Below, piece after piece: positions 1-11,025 of a stretch of 64,000 nt of DNA; position 1 is the first letter of the stretch, and every line of letters begins with the position of its first letter. Source of the stretch: Cryptococcus deneoformans JEC21 (lineage: Eukaryota; Basidiomycota; Tremellomycetes; Tremellales; Cryptococcaceae). The stretch is taken from contig NC_006687.1 of the NCBI RefSeq assembly GCF_000091045.1, positions 201,001 to 265,000 of the forward strand. Direction: 5' to 3'. The notes under the pieces were generated by a model. The model saw only the letters and a program-made list of their open reading frames with translations, had not been told where the DNA came from and did no database searches. Both the position numbers and the translations under genes were made by a program.

Positions 1-56
1 AGAGAAAAAAAGCAAACGACCTGACACCACATCCCTTTCCCTTTAAAAAAAAACAG

Positions 57-835
57 AATTGTTCAAGCACACCGAGGCCCAGTCCGAAACCGAGCCCAAG
101 ATCCTCTACGTCGGTATCTCTTCTGACGGTGGTCTCTGCGGTGGTATCCACTCTTCCATCTCTCGATACATCAAAAAGGAGATGGCCGAGCAGCCCGGTG
201 CCCTCGCCGTCGTCGGTGACAAGCCCAAGGCTCAGCTCTCCCGTGCCATGTCCCAGGCGTTCAAGGTCTCCTTCTCCGCTGTCGGCAAGGATGTCCCCAC
301 TTTCGGCGAGGCTTCCGCCATCGCCGACGAGATTGTCAAGAACGGCGGCGAATGGGATGTCATCAAGATCGTCTCCAACAAGTACCTCTCCGCCATCTCT
401 TACGAGGCCGGTACCACCACCGTCATCTCCGCCAAGGCTCTCCAGGAGGCCGCTGGTTTCCAGCAGTACGAGATGGAGGAGGATGTCTCAAAGGACCTTG
501 CCGAGTTTGCTCTCGCCAACGCCATTTACACTGCTCTTGTCGAAGGTCACGCTGCTGAGATTAGCGCTAGGAGGACTGCCATGGAGAACGCTTCCAACGT
601 GCGTCTTTTTTTATATATAGACCTGCTGTACGTTGCCGACTTGCTGACCTTGTGTACACAACAGAACGCTCTTGACATGATGGGCTCCCTCCAGCTCCAG
701 TACAACCGTGGTCGTCAAGCCGTTATTACCAACGAACTTATCGACATTATCACTGTGCGTCATCGTTTTTTCATCTCATCATTAAAAGATTTGCCGCTAA
801 ACATTCTCTTTTAACAGGGTGCCTCTGCTCTTTAA
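57..835 (+). CDS. ATP3: ATP synthase F1 subunit gamma, mitochondrial (5' partial)
   Basis: This is the central rotor stalk subunit of mitochondrial F1Fo-ATP synthase, which couples rotation to ATP synthesis in the matrix-facing F1 head. The window opens inside an intron ending at 56, so the N-terminus is missing. Exons are 57-598, 665-754 and 818-835. The first holds the conserved stretch GISSDGGLCGGIHSS. The second gives NRGRQAVITNELIDIIT, the hallmark C-terminal gamma helix that sits inside the alpha3beta3 ring, and the last exon closes it with GASAL and a stop. Splice phases join exactly. The ending matches the family's usual C-terminus, so the gene is complete on this side. Identification is very secure; only the start is unseen. 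Confidence 0.96.
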
Positions 836-1245
836 GCAAGTGTATAGTGATAGTGTGATGAGAGGTAGGAGTAGAGTATAAAATGATCGCTTTTAGCGGG
901 ATGCAAGCATAAGAAGGATTGACTCGTTTTTTTGGTTTTTTGAGACCTCGTCTTTTTGCTCGTAATTGTCTACTCACTCTCCTCATGCTCATCCTCTCTT
1001 ATCTTACTCGATGAGTGCGACATCTAAAAGCCGTAACATGAAAGGATAGTAAAATGGTAGCGTACTCTGGATAAGATAACAAAGGGTGTAAAAGGGCCGA
1101 ATCAAGATCAAAGGGTTTTTTTTTCAACCGGCGCCTTTTATTCAATATAATTGAAGGATATGGTATATATAAGGCAATTCTTGCGTTTCCAAGCGTCTAG
1201 AATTGCGACAATCGCAGCAGCTAAAACGTAAACGACCAAAACATC
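836..1245. other. ATP3 to cyclophilin intergenic region
   Basis: It holds the 3' UTR of ATP3 and the promoter and 5' UTR of the cyclophilin. A tatatat-type AT stretch lies at about 1160. I see no further gene. Confidence 0.6.
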
Positions 1246-2216
1246 ATGCCCGAAGGTAAGAAGGACGACGGACAAGGCAAGAAGGACGACAATCCGATCA
1301 AGAAAGACGAGAAACCTCTTCCGTAAGCTACCCCATCTCATACCATCCTTCTCCGATCTCCCTGCACAACAACTGATCTCCTATATCCAACCAACTTAAA
1401 CTAACTTATTGACTCACGGGATGTGAACAACATTAAAATAAATAAAAAACAGTAATGTCTATCTCAAAATATCTATCAATGGGAAAGAAGTGGGCAAAGT
1501 GGTGATCAAATTGTATGACGATGTGGTACCCAAGACGTGTGCCAATTTTAGGTCTCTGTGTACTGGCAACGTGCGTGTCTTCATCTTCTTCCCCTTTCAA
1601 CCGGGGAGCGTCAGCAGCGTCATTCATTACTACTGACTAATATGGAAAAACTTGCCTTATTCACAACCAACATCAACATACAACGACTATAAATACAGAA
1701 ACCAGACCAAACCCCACTCCCACCCTCATTCACCTACCGCTCCACCCCCTTCCACCGTATCATCCCCAGCTTTATGATCCAGTCTGGCGATTTCGAACGA
1801 CAGGACGGTACGGGCGGGGTGAGTATCTATGGCGAGAAATTCCCGGATGAGAATTTTGAGAAAAAGCATGATAAAGTCGGGTTGGTGAGTATGGCGAATT
1901 GTGGTGCCCATTCGAATGGGAGCCAGTTTTTTATCACGACGGTCGAGAAGTGTGAGTGGTTAGAGTGAGTCGGGCTTCGTCGTTTCCCTCTTTCTTCTTC
2001 TTCCTCTTTTGTAATATCTTTACTGCGCCCCCCCCCCCGGTATCTGTAATTCCTGAGAGCGTCTGCTGACTTGATCGGAACTGAAGCGGGAAACACGTAG
2101 TGTTCGGGGAAGTGGTAGAAGGCATGGATGTCGTGAAAGAGGTGGAATCAAAGGGGAACAAGGAAGGCAAACCTCCCAAGGACAAGATTATCATCTCTGC
2201 CTGCGGAGCCGTCTGA
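1246..2216 (+). CDS. Cyclophilin-type peptidyl-prolyl cis-trans isomerase
   Basis: A single-domain cyclophilin that isomerises X-Pro bonds. Exons are 1246-1322, 1453-1570, 1699-1964 and 2087-2216, with phases that join cleanly. The start gives [15 protein letters not shown], a charged Lys/Asp-rich extension of about 27 residues ahead of the domain. Active-site residues are present: the Arg of FHRIIPSFM, the Gln of MIQSGDF, Phe in NGSQFFITT, Trp in WLDGKH (the cyclosporin-contact tryptophan) and the following His. The C-terminus stops directly after [12 protein letters not shown], so there is no extra domain or ER-retention tail. The loop between CTGN and the FHRIIP strand is replaced by a Pro-rich segment ([14 protein letters not shown]). 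Location is probably cytosolic or nuclear, since no signal peptide is visible. Which fungal paralogue it is I cannot say. Confidence 0.93.
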
Positions 2217-2494
2217 GGTCGCCATATTCCTGCCTTTCATCCCGTCATCTTTGTGTATCAGTAACAAAGATTATACAGCGTTCCATATACATGATGCATG
2301 ATGAGCTATAGGCCATGTACGGTACGGTCATCAACTACTTCTAAATATCGATCAGTGGCAAGCCATGGGCATTCAATTAAATTCTTTCCGAGATATAAAC
2401 ATATCGTCTCTCCTCTCTCACTTCCGATACAGTATCACAATGCCAAAATCCCACCATCGGAAGCCCTCAAAAAGTTATTCTCTCATTCCACTCC

Positions 2495-5400
2495 TTACCA
2501 CTTGGGCGCAGGCGCAGTAACGGGATAACTGACAGTTTCGCCGGCACCCTGACTCTTTTCAACGCGTATGTCAAAGAGGAGCTCGGACTGAGAGGTATAT
2601 TCTACTATCGCATAATTTCTTCGAGGCTGAACAAACTGTTACAGGTGCAAAAATGTCAGCATATTGGCTGGGAAAGAGATTAAAAAACAAAAGATTGTGG
2701 CGTACTTTGCGGCTGAGTTTTGAGCCATCGGTATCTTTTCCAAAAAGTGGCATCATGTGTTCATCTGTGTCCTTGTCTACGTAGGTAATTAGTTTACGCA
2801 TATTGTTGACAGAGTCAGATGACTTACGATCTGTTACGATTAATCCACGAGCAAATTGGCAAGACCTTAGTCAGCAAGAAACTCTGGAGAAGCTTTACAA
2901 GAAAACTCACGCAAAGTCCTATGCCTATGCCCGCCCAGCATGGCCACCAACTTCGCAGCGCCTGCAGGAGGAGGCGTATTGACAATCGCACTCGTAATCA
3001 CGTTCAACATGTATCTCCAATCTTGCTCCGGTTTTAACTCTTTGGCACCCTTCTTCTTCTTTGTGAATAAGCATCCAACAGCCGCAAGGTGAACGTCACC
3101 ACTCAAAAAGGTGATACGCGCGTGCAGTTGTTTGGCAAGTTCTTGACATTCGAGTACTAGCCAATTTCGTTCCTTTTTGTGAGTGTTTGCGCACCAGTGG
3201 TCGTTCAAGTCGTCGAGAAGTTCGGATGCTTGATTGAACTTGTTGACCATACTGCCGAGACCGAGGGCGTTGTGTCGAGCAAGGATGTTGATGGGGTTCC
3301 ATTTCAGTTCGAGGAAGTGTTCCAGGAAAGACATTCGTGGGTAGGCTAAGGTACTATCAGCAACCACCTTTACACATGACGAAATCGAAGAGGCGCACCA
3401 ATGGGCACACCCAGAAGGATGACCAGCTGCTCAATCCCTTGCACCTTCTTTACCTCGTTGAAAACCTTGGCATACGACTCTGGTCGACAGATCTCAGTTA
3501 ACTTGCGTTCAGCACGGCAATCAAGAGCCAGAAGGGTGACCTTGGGGCCGAGGTAGATGAGGAGGGAGTGAGAAGGGAAAGGAATCCAGGGACCATTCTT
3601 GTCCCCGATAATGAGAGATTTGACGGCATGAGTTCCGGGGACTGGGTTTACACCATCAAACGCATCTGCGTTACAAATGAGCATAGATTGCAGTACAGTT
3701 GACAAAAGTTCGACTTACCACAAATGAAAAGTTGAAACAGGAGAAACCACTACAAGCTTATCAGCACATACAATTTCCAACTAGAACAATTCACTTACAA
3801 AGTAGCCTCGGCTCCCCACAAACGACATCACTGCGGCACTCTGCGTTTCGTCGTCGTATGTTCCGAAACCATCTGTGGCATTGTCAGATACTTCTCCAGT
3901 TGGCGCAAACAATCCTACCGATCAGATCATGATCATCAAGCATGTTCACCCTGGATTCTATCGTCACCCCGTAACCAATGTTCATTACATAAAACAGACG
4001 CACATAGGAATAGTAGAATTGGCACGACCAAAGGCATTGCTCCTGAAAATCTTGCAATAGTGGTTGAAGCTAAAGATTACGTTAACAAACTGGAGGCGAA
4101 AGTATGAAGTATAACCCCAAGATAGCTCACTAAAATCTATCAATTGCTATTCTCTATTAAACATGTTAGCAAACAGGGTCGAACGACCGGCAGCCATAGC
4201 GCTCACCATCTCATCGGTCAAAGGGTGGCCAAGCTTGCTCTTCCTAGTGGGCGCATTAATCCAGCCTAAGTTGTTATAAGCCATCATCCGTGCGGGATTC
4301 TGCAACCTTACTCACTCTGTAACTCGGGCTCTCTTGTTACAGCATCACAGTAAATCTGATCCCCTCCCCCAACCATACAATGGAAAGCCTTTTCTTGGTG
4401 TTTTAGGAGCAAGTCTTCCCAGACAGGGTCGTAACCTGAGGGGTAAGGACCCTTAAAGTCGTCAGGATTGACACCGGATGAGAAACCTGACATTAGAGAA
4501 ATGTGAGTTCGGTGACAGAACGGCTTGAAGTGGCAAGAGCTCACCATTACAGCTGTGGGCTGCCCAACGCATGTTTTGACCCAAGGCAGGAACGATGAAA
4601 TCCATTCCGGCACCCCCATTCAACCTATATCGGACAGCCGTTTGTATCTTTTGCAGGGGGATTTCCATGATGAATCTGTGGAAGCTCATATTACCTTCTG
4701 GAGAGTTGTAGGTGAAGATGTTCTGTGAGCCAATGGTAGTCGGAGGAAGCAGCTGTATCTCTGGTTCATAGAGGGTGGGCTGTTCAGCAGAAGGAGGGGT
4801 GTAAGGGTGGAATGAAAGCTTGAGGTATGGCGGAGGATCAAGCACAGAACCTCTGTCAATTGCATCAGCTCATTAAAGTTCATTTGCATTGTAATGACTT
4901 ACTCATCGCGGACGACCTACGGAAATGTCAGCACTGTTATCGAAACTTGTGAGGAAGCACACTCACCACCATGGCAGCACCTTGCCAGACATTATCCTTG
5001 ACAGTGTAGTACGCCAATAAAGGTCCACACATCAACTGCAAATGCGGCTGCATTTTCCCGCTCACACTCCAGTGCCTCTCCATACCCGGCCTACCATTTG
5101 GAACACCAAGCGCAGCCATATTAGCCTTATCACCAATCATATGGGCATGTCTAGCAACCTCTTCAGCAGTAGGGCCAGGGGAGGTCTTTGTCCCTCCTGC
5201 TTCGCCGCCAACCTCCAAAGCACCTTTATCAAGCCCACTAGGAGCACCGGCATCTTCCTTACCGCCTTCTTCCTCCTTGGTACCTTCAGTTCCAACCTTT
5301 CTCGCTTCGTCGGTGTTGGCATTCACTTGCGGAATATTGTGAACATGCTCTCCTGGTTTGGTAGGGGCACCTGTGGGCGGTGCTTCGCCGAGCGTTTCGG

Positions 5401-5932
5401 GCGCCGGAGATTGGGCCAGAGGTTGAGCTGGATCGTTGAGCGCACCGACAACCTTACCTTCCTGTGTCACTACAGCAGGCTTTGACTTGTCGAGGTATGT
5501 GTGGATGTGAAGGGCTGGGTGCGCGTAGTATGAGGCATGAGATGCTGCGGCAGCGTCTCGTGCGAGGTGCTCTGCACGGTGTTTGGTTCGGAGAGAGGTG
5601 TAGTCCCTTCCACAAAGATTAGCCAAGTTGTGAAAATAAGAACAAAAGCCCGCTTATCTCACATGTTTCCTGCTGGACGATATCAATGCAGATGAGAGAC
5701 GGAAAAGGGGCGAAAAGTTGGGAAGAACACTGCTTTCGCTTGATTCTCGGCGACTGATCTGACAAGTCGTCGAAGCTGTGGCCTGGTGCCCTGTTCCTGC
5801 CGAGAGAACAAAGGAATCCCCAGACGGACTTGATGAGCGAATACAACACGGCGACCGGGGAAAGAGGGCCACTCACGGCTGGATATAGTTGTAGACGAGG
5901 GTCAAGTTTGAGCAGAGGTCGAGAAAATTCAT
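2495..5932 (-). CDS. PhoD-like phosphatase (fungal PhoD_2-type metallophosphatase)
   Basis: A many-intron gene of the fungal PhoD-like alkaline phosphatase/phosphodiesterase family. Recognisable pieces in order are an Ala-rich segment with HPALHIHTYLDKS (about 5480-5530), QNMRWAAHSCNG (about 4560), the metal-site strand GGGDQIYCDAV (about 4330-4370), WNPINILARHNALGLG (about 3260), and FLSGDVHLAAVG (3060-3110), the classic PhoD GDVH motif. The last two exons give DKDTDEHMMPLFGKDTDGSK and then ELLFDIRVEKSQG, ending YPVTAPAPKW. Donor and acceptor at about 2665 and 2588 join in frame. Between 4937 and 5560 lies a low-complexity insertion rich in Gly, Glu, Ala and Pro. The first exon I propose (5877-5932) begins MNFLDLCSNLTLVYNY. 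Its join to the following exons could not be phased, so the N-terminus is uncertain. No signal peptide is evident. Confidence 0.8.
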
Positions 5933-6383
5933 ACGAGTACCAGGAACGGCCAATCCTCGGCTGATGTTTACATCAACAAGACACTCTCGTAAAGTAATAG
6001 CGCTTATTAAGATCCCATGCCAAGACTTTACAACCAACGACGTCATCGGCATCGCAGCGGCTCAATTTTGGACCATCTCAAATCCCAGCCGCTCGATCGG
6101 TGTTCGCCAGTCAATGCAGACATGCCTGTTAAGTTGCGATATACGTATTGATGCATGATATGAATGGAAACAGAAAAGTGACGCTGTTCACTAGTATAGT
6201 TGTTCATGGATATATTACAAGGTACATTGGTTTTAGTCCGTTTCGTTCTTGTGCATCATCCATCAAGAATATGGAGTAAGGGACATCAAAACGGCTGATT
6301 TTCTTGAGTAGGCACTTTGACAAAATCGAAGTATGTAGTGGTTATACGCTCCGGAACTGAAAAATTTGATGTCTCGTCGTCTC
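5933..6383. other. Intergenic region between two minus-strand genes
   Basis: It holds the promoter of the PhoD-like gene and the 3' UTR of the membrane-protein gene. No open frame looks like a gene. Confidence 0.5.
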
Positions 6384-7865
6384 CTATACTCGATTCTCGT
6401 GTTGTCTGGCACAATCGGTATGTTAGCTTTATGATCTGTGGCGTTGCATACTACTCACGCAAGTTGACTAATCTTCTTGTTCTTGGCGAATGCCGCCTGG
6501 ATGCTATAAAGCCGGTTCAGCCTAGGGGCCATAGTGTCGTCAGAAGACGCCTGGTACCCCAGATGGGCGACTTCATGTCCATACATATCGTCATCCTTGA
6601 TCGAGTTATACCTGCTCGGAGCGTTGTACATAGAAAAAGAAGGTTCATGCTGATTGATTTTTGCCTGGGCTTCCTTATTCTTCTTTTGCCTGTTCCGGTA
6701 TAGATAGATTGCGACATAGCTGATGGTGGAGAGACCAATGACAATTAGAACGATACTAGCAATAAGGCCAGCGTGGTTGAAAGGATGAAAATCGTTCGGG
6801 GCACGTCGGGAGTCGTGTAAGCCTTCGGTGGCAGAAGCGGCGAGAGAAGTGACAGGATACGTGGTAAGCAGGGAACCTGGGACAGAAGAGACTGGTTTCG
6901 TAGTAGTGCTGATCGCAGACGAAAAGTCAGCCGTTGAGTTGGTGGGAAGATGATTGCTGGTTGAGGGATCGTGGCTGGTGCCAGAGACCGAAGAAGATGC
7001 ATGGGAAGTTGACGTGGCAGAGGGATTTGTGTCTTGAGGTGCCCTCTTGACCACTTGGGCAGCTCGGCGCCCTTTTCGGCCACTATGATCCATCAATCAC
7101 TGTCTTATGTTCTACACGCCATTAACCCACAATTCCGCGCTTCCTTCCTGAGATGAAGGGTTCTTTTCCTTCTCATAATTTTCATGATCTTTTACCAGGA
7201 GTTCCATAGCCTCCAACTTGGAGTCTGTCCGCTTACTAATCTCATTCCCAGACTCATCCACCCAAACCCACTCATAGCAATCAGCTGAGTCAGCCGAATT
7301 GGTCTCCCTAAAAATATGCTTTTAACCCCCACACTCTATTCAGCTAGTACAGAATGACTTACTTGAGTGCAGAAACGGCGACAATATCAAAAAGCCTCGT
7401 AGAACCATCTTGAGGTTGAGATCTGACAGGAATCTTATGTCCAGAAAACCTTGTTAGACTTGGGTCGACCTGAGGAAATGCAGGCGAGATTGTTGCGCTT
7501 ACACTAGCTTTGTGCCCTGGGTATTGATTCGAGCTAGCAACGCCACTAACACCGACTTTCTGACCGGGAAGGGTACTAGGGTTAGTATCTACCTTGTGCA
7601 CCGGCAAGCTACTGGCTTCATACATCCCACTCTTCTGCGTGGTCGGCGTGCTCGACAAGGAGGTACTGATTGGATCCTCAAACTTTATCACTCCACCATT
7701 GGCGGAATGGGCTTGGGTTGGGGAGGAGCTGGGGTAACGACCTTGAGTGATTGCGATGGCGTCGGCGATGGTAGAAGTATTGATCTGAGCGCTAGTCAAG
7801 GGAGGATCGGTGGCGAGGAGAAAGAACAAGGCAAGAAGACGGAGTTGAGGGCGGGAGATGAACAT
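6384..7865 (-). CDS. Signal-peptide, Ser/Thr-rich, single-pass membrane protein of unknown function
   Basis: I propose one gene from two long exons plus short ones. Exon 1 (down to about 7363) starts MFISRPQLRLLALFFLLA and has a clear signal peptide ending near TSAQ, followed by a Ser/Thr/Pro-rich region with repeated Gly/Pro-His/Gln-Lys units (VHKV, GQKV, GHKA, GHKI). A middle exon (about 7300-7144) is acidic (CYEWVWVDESGNEIS) and joins, through a possible 48-nt intron with a GTGGGT donor, to the next exon. That exon carries more Ser/Thr-rich sequence, then one transmembrane helix (LIASIVLIVIGLSTISYVAIY) and a basic YRNRQKKNK stop-transfer. A short last exon ends QHENRV. The topology suggests an O-mannosylated surface protein with a cytosolic tail of about 90 residues. 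It resembles wall-sensor or adhesin-like proteins only in layout; I recognise no family. The middle intron is the weak point, and two separate genes remain possible. Confidence 0.6.
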
Positions 7866-8266
7866 TGATGGTTAGGTAATGGAGGATTAGAGGGTTCGAT
7901 GCTTTGAGGGATAGATTGGGATAAGGAACGAAATTGGTCAGTAATATGGGTAGGTATTAAAATAATACAGGCATGAGGGGGGGAAAGAAATGGGAGCAGG
8001 TGGGAGATACGCTTTATAGGGAATGTAAGGGCCAGACGACAGGCTTGGCTGATTCTAGTGAGAGAGCAAATTGCGCACGGGCCTCCCATCCTTAATTTCG
8101 GTGCAGTTTTGGAAGGTGTAATCGTCCATTTTAAAACAATGGCCCCCGCAGTCCCTTTACAGCCTGGATCCCAGAAGTAGCCAATTCTTGTGTAGGTACA
8201 AGAATGCTTGAGATCGAAATGCAAATGAAAGTTGAATAGCGAGTAATAGCCAGTAATATACACCAT
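7866..8266. other. Intergenic region upstream of the membrane-protein gene
   Basis: It holds the promoter of the minus-strand membrane-protein gene and the 3' UTR of TMA22. I see nothing else. Confidence 0.5.
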
Positions 8267-9047
8267 CTAAGCCGCGGGCTCTTCCGCCTCCTTCTTCTTC
8301 TTGACTTCCACCTAGAATGATACATCAGCCATGTTTAGACTTGCATGAAAGACTGTACACACCCTCGTGATCTGATCCGCCGGTACACCCTTCAACGCTC
8401 CCACCTGTTGTCTAATCATCTCCACAATCTCATCTCCCACATCACCTTGAATAACAATTTCCTCCTCTCCTTGAGGTGTCTTGCTTACGCTACTACCGGT
8501 AGCAAATTTCCCTGCGAATTGTTTGGCAGCCTTTTTGAGGTCAACGCCGAACAATTCGAGGTTTTGGATATGTGTTTGGTGCTTGCGCTTCGTGCGTTCA
8601 GAGCGCTTAATGATGATCTATTTAAAGGAATGAATATACGAAGCATTTACGCAGGAATCCAAAAAGGATGTCTCATACCTTGGTCTGTTCCTTCTTTTTG
8701 GCTTCGGCTTCAGCCTTCTTAGCAGCTTTCTTCTCCAACTTGGCCGCATCCGCTTCGAGCTTCTCCTGCTTGTCCAAAGAAAGGGTACCAATTCGACTCG
8801 CCAAAGCGCCTGCAGATTCGATCAGCGTTCCTTGCTCTAGTATCACATAATATTATGTGATAAAATTGGATGCCGCCTCACCTTCACCCCATACCCTCTC
8901 ATACTCATCCTTGTCCTGCTCTTCAAGCCATGCCTTGCACTTTGAAACTGATGGTCCGAACTCGCAGTATTCGGTGGGCAAACTGCAAACTGCACAGTAG
9001 AAGGGGTGAACCTGCTTTGTGGAAGGACCGCTAACCGCTGAAGCCAT
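8267..9047 (-). CDS. TMA22: Translation machinery-associated protein 22 (density-regulated protein, SUI1 domain)
   Basis: The DENR/Tma22 family works with MCT-1/Tma20 and Tma64 in ribosome recycling and non-canonical initiation in the cytosol. The start (9047) gives MASAVSGPSTKQVHPFYC, followed by the Cys cluster YCAVCSLPTEYCEFGP, a zinc-binding N-terminal element typical of DENR. A Lys/Ala-rich linker (EKKAAKKAEAEAKKKEQTK) follows. The SUI1/eIF1 domain is made by KRSERTKRKHQTHIQNLELF, then FGVDLKKAAKQFAGKFATG, then EIVIQGDVGDEIVEMI. The short last exon reads VEVKKKKEAEEPAA. Introns fall near 8313-8362, 8620-8680 and 8824-8882. The promoter is divergent from the DHHC transferase, 330 bp ATG to ATG. 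One intron carries a perfect palindrome (see 8841-8862). Confidence 0.93.
8841..8862. repeat. Perfect 22-bp palindrome inside a TMA22 intron
   Basis: The sequence tatcacataa/tattatgtga/ta is its own reverse complement. On the minus strand it sits just before the ACTAG acceptor of an intron of about 58 nt, so the pre-mRNA could fold into an 11-bp AU-rich hairpin next to the 3' splice site. Confidence 0.9.
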
Positions 9048-9376
9048 TTTCAGTGCTGTTGGTAGGGTGCTGAGCGAGAGATGTGGACAATAAATATAGA
9101 CATGGCAATCCTGAGATGCTGGGCTCTTTTGCACTGTTGTCTGCTGCTCGCCGAAAGAGCTGGCGAAGTGGAGTTCAAATTACCTCCGCCCGTGAGCCGG
9201 TTCCCGTCGGCAAGACGCGTGCTGCGTGCCTGCGTGCAAAGCGAAGATGTTTGCCAGGAGAACAGCAGCTCTTTTCTGGTCCTTTTTGCGAAATCACCTC
9301 TGCATCAAACTCACTTGCGCCGACCAAAAGCCAAAACAAGGTGCTCTGGACGACAGGCGCTACTTGCTGGATTGCA
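9048..9376. promoter_or_regulatory. Divergent promoter TMA22 / DHHC palmitoyltransferase
   Basis: A 329-bp ATG-to-ATG gap between divergent genes. It has no clear TATA box. Long open frames cross it on both strands but have no support. Confidence 0.5.
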
Positions 9377-11025
9377 ATGTCGCTCATACGCAATTGCTCT
9401 GGCGTGGTCATCCGGTGCTTCAAACATGTTGAATACTTTGCCGATTGGTTAACGGGCGCCGCTGGTCCTGTTTTTGTCTTCTTATGCTGGCTTTTGATAG
9501 GCTCTGGGGGTGTTTTGTTCTGTAAGTCTCCCTCAAAGTCTGGATGAGATCAAGCTAAATATTACTAGTCGATGTTGTTGCTCGAGACCTCTCTTTTCTT
9601 TCCCTTCTTCTCCTTTCACCTCTCCTCATCCTTGTCCCTCTCAATCTCTACCTCCAATACTACCTCGTTACCCACGTTCCCCCTGGATTTCCAGCACCTC
9701 GTGCATCGGGACCTGATGAAAATATGAGCTGGATTGTCCCTGATACCAAAAGTATATGGGCGCCGGAAAGGTGGGGGTTCAAGAAGATGGTTAGGCCCTT
9801 AACCAGCAGCGGACAGCCAGAGGGGGCGGCAGAGACTGGAAGGAGGGTGAGACGATGTAGAAAGTGTGACGGACCTAAACCAGAGGTGAGCTTCTCCATA
9901 AGGAAAAACCCTCAGGTCGAATGGCTCATTAACTTCATTCGTACATCTAGAGAACACACCATTGCTCGGTATGTAAAAGATGTATTCTAATGATGGACCA
10001 TCACTGCCCCTGGATAAACAATTGCGTAAGTTGGGAAAGGAAAAAGCTTGTGAATAAAGCATCTAATAAGTGTCAAAACAGGTTGGCCTACATAACCAGC
10101 GGCATTTTGTTCTGTTCATGTGTGTTATCTAAAGCCGTCAATGACCATTTCGCTAATAGTGACCTCTTTTTTAGGGCGTGGTTATCAATAGGATGTTGGG
10201 TGGCGGCAATCCTCGGGTATCATCGGTTCCTCGACACCTTCAAATACCATTCCGAAGTACGTATATGCGCCAATGAAACGAGCATTTGCTTACCCTGTCC
10301 CTTGAAATAGTGGAACTCATGGACACCCAAGCTGGGATGGACCATCATTTGGGTTCTTGCTGTCGCCATAGGTGAGCCTAGCCTTTCGTCATATCGTTAA
10401 ACGTTAACGTCTTTATGTGTCAGGTATTGCTGTACCAGTTTTGACATTGTGGCATTTATATATGGTATCAAATGGGGAGACATCGATCGAGTCTCACGAT
10501 AACGCCTACCTCGCATCAAAAGCAAAGTCTGAGGGTCTCGTACGTACCTTACGATGTCCATTAATTTTGCATCAACTGCTAAATGAGTTGTAGATTTACT
10601 TAAACCCCTATGATCTCGGAAGACGGCGTAATCTTCAATTGTTTTTCAACCTCGGTCCAGGGGGCTAGTGAGTTTTTAAACGTACTACTTTATTTGCCCC
10701 GTTAACAGAATCCTTTACCAGCTCTGCCACCACTCTTCTCTTTCCCTTCCTTATTTCCCCAGCCACAAACGGCTGGTCCTTCTATAGACGTCCCTTACCT
10801 ACCCATCCATTAGCATCCATGAAAGAACTCCACGCCCCCGAACTTGGCGAAGGGCTCATCGCACGTACCAACACTTCGTCTGGGCGTGGCTTGGGATTGG
10901 GCTTAGGACTGGATGTAGGTGGCGATGTCGGCAGTCATGCGGAGGATGGATTAGGAGGGTATGTTATGGGTGATGATGGGAGTCTAACAGACGATGAGGA
11001 AGGAGGAGGTGGGTATATGGACTAA
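9377..11025 (+). CDS. DHHC-type protein S-palmitoyltransferase (PFA family)
   Basis: A membrane zDHHC enzyme that attaches palmitate to cysteines of client proteins at the ER or Golgi. The start (MSLIRNCSG) leads to transmembrane helices [17 protein letters not shown] and [17 protein letters not shown]. The Cys-rich domain runs [12 protein letters not shown], then [21 protein letters not shown] with the catalytic DHHC and [17 protein letters not shown]. Exons 9377-9521, 9569-9885, 9951-10025 and from 10082 onward join in phase, giving [10 protein letters not shown] at the third helix. A fourth helix ([16 protein letters not shown]) follows, then the Asn-containing NGETSIES motif and [15 protein letters not shown], the PaCCT-like tail found in fungal Pfa enzymes. 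The C-terminus is Gly/Asp-rich and low complexity. It resembles Pfa3/Pfa4 more than Akr1 (no ankyrin repeats), but I cannot decide between them. Confidence 0.92.

Noticed and set aside
2026..2040. Poly-C run in a cyclophilin intron
   Set aside because: A plain homopolymer within an intron, common and length-variable; no function is suggested.
9083..9547. 154-codon frame upstream of the DHHC gene
   Set aside because: Only its last part is the true first DHHC exon; the upstream portion has no signal or support, and an ATG at 9377 begins the protein cleanly.
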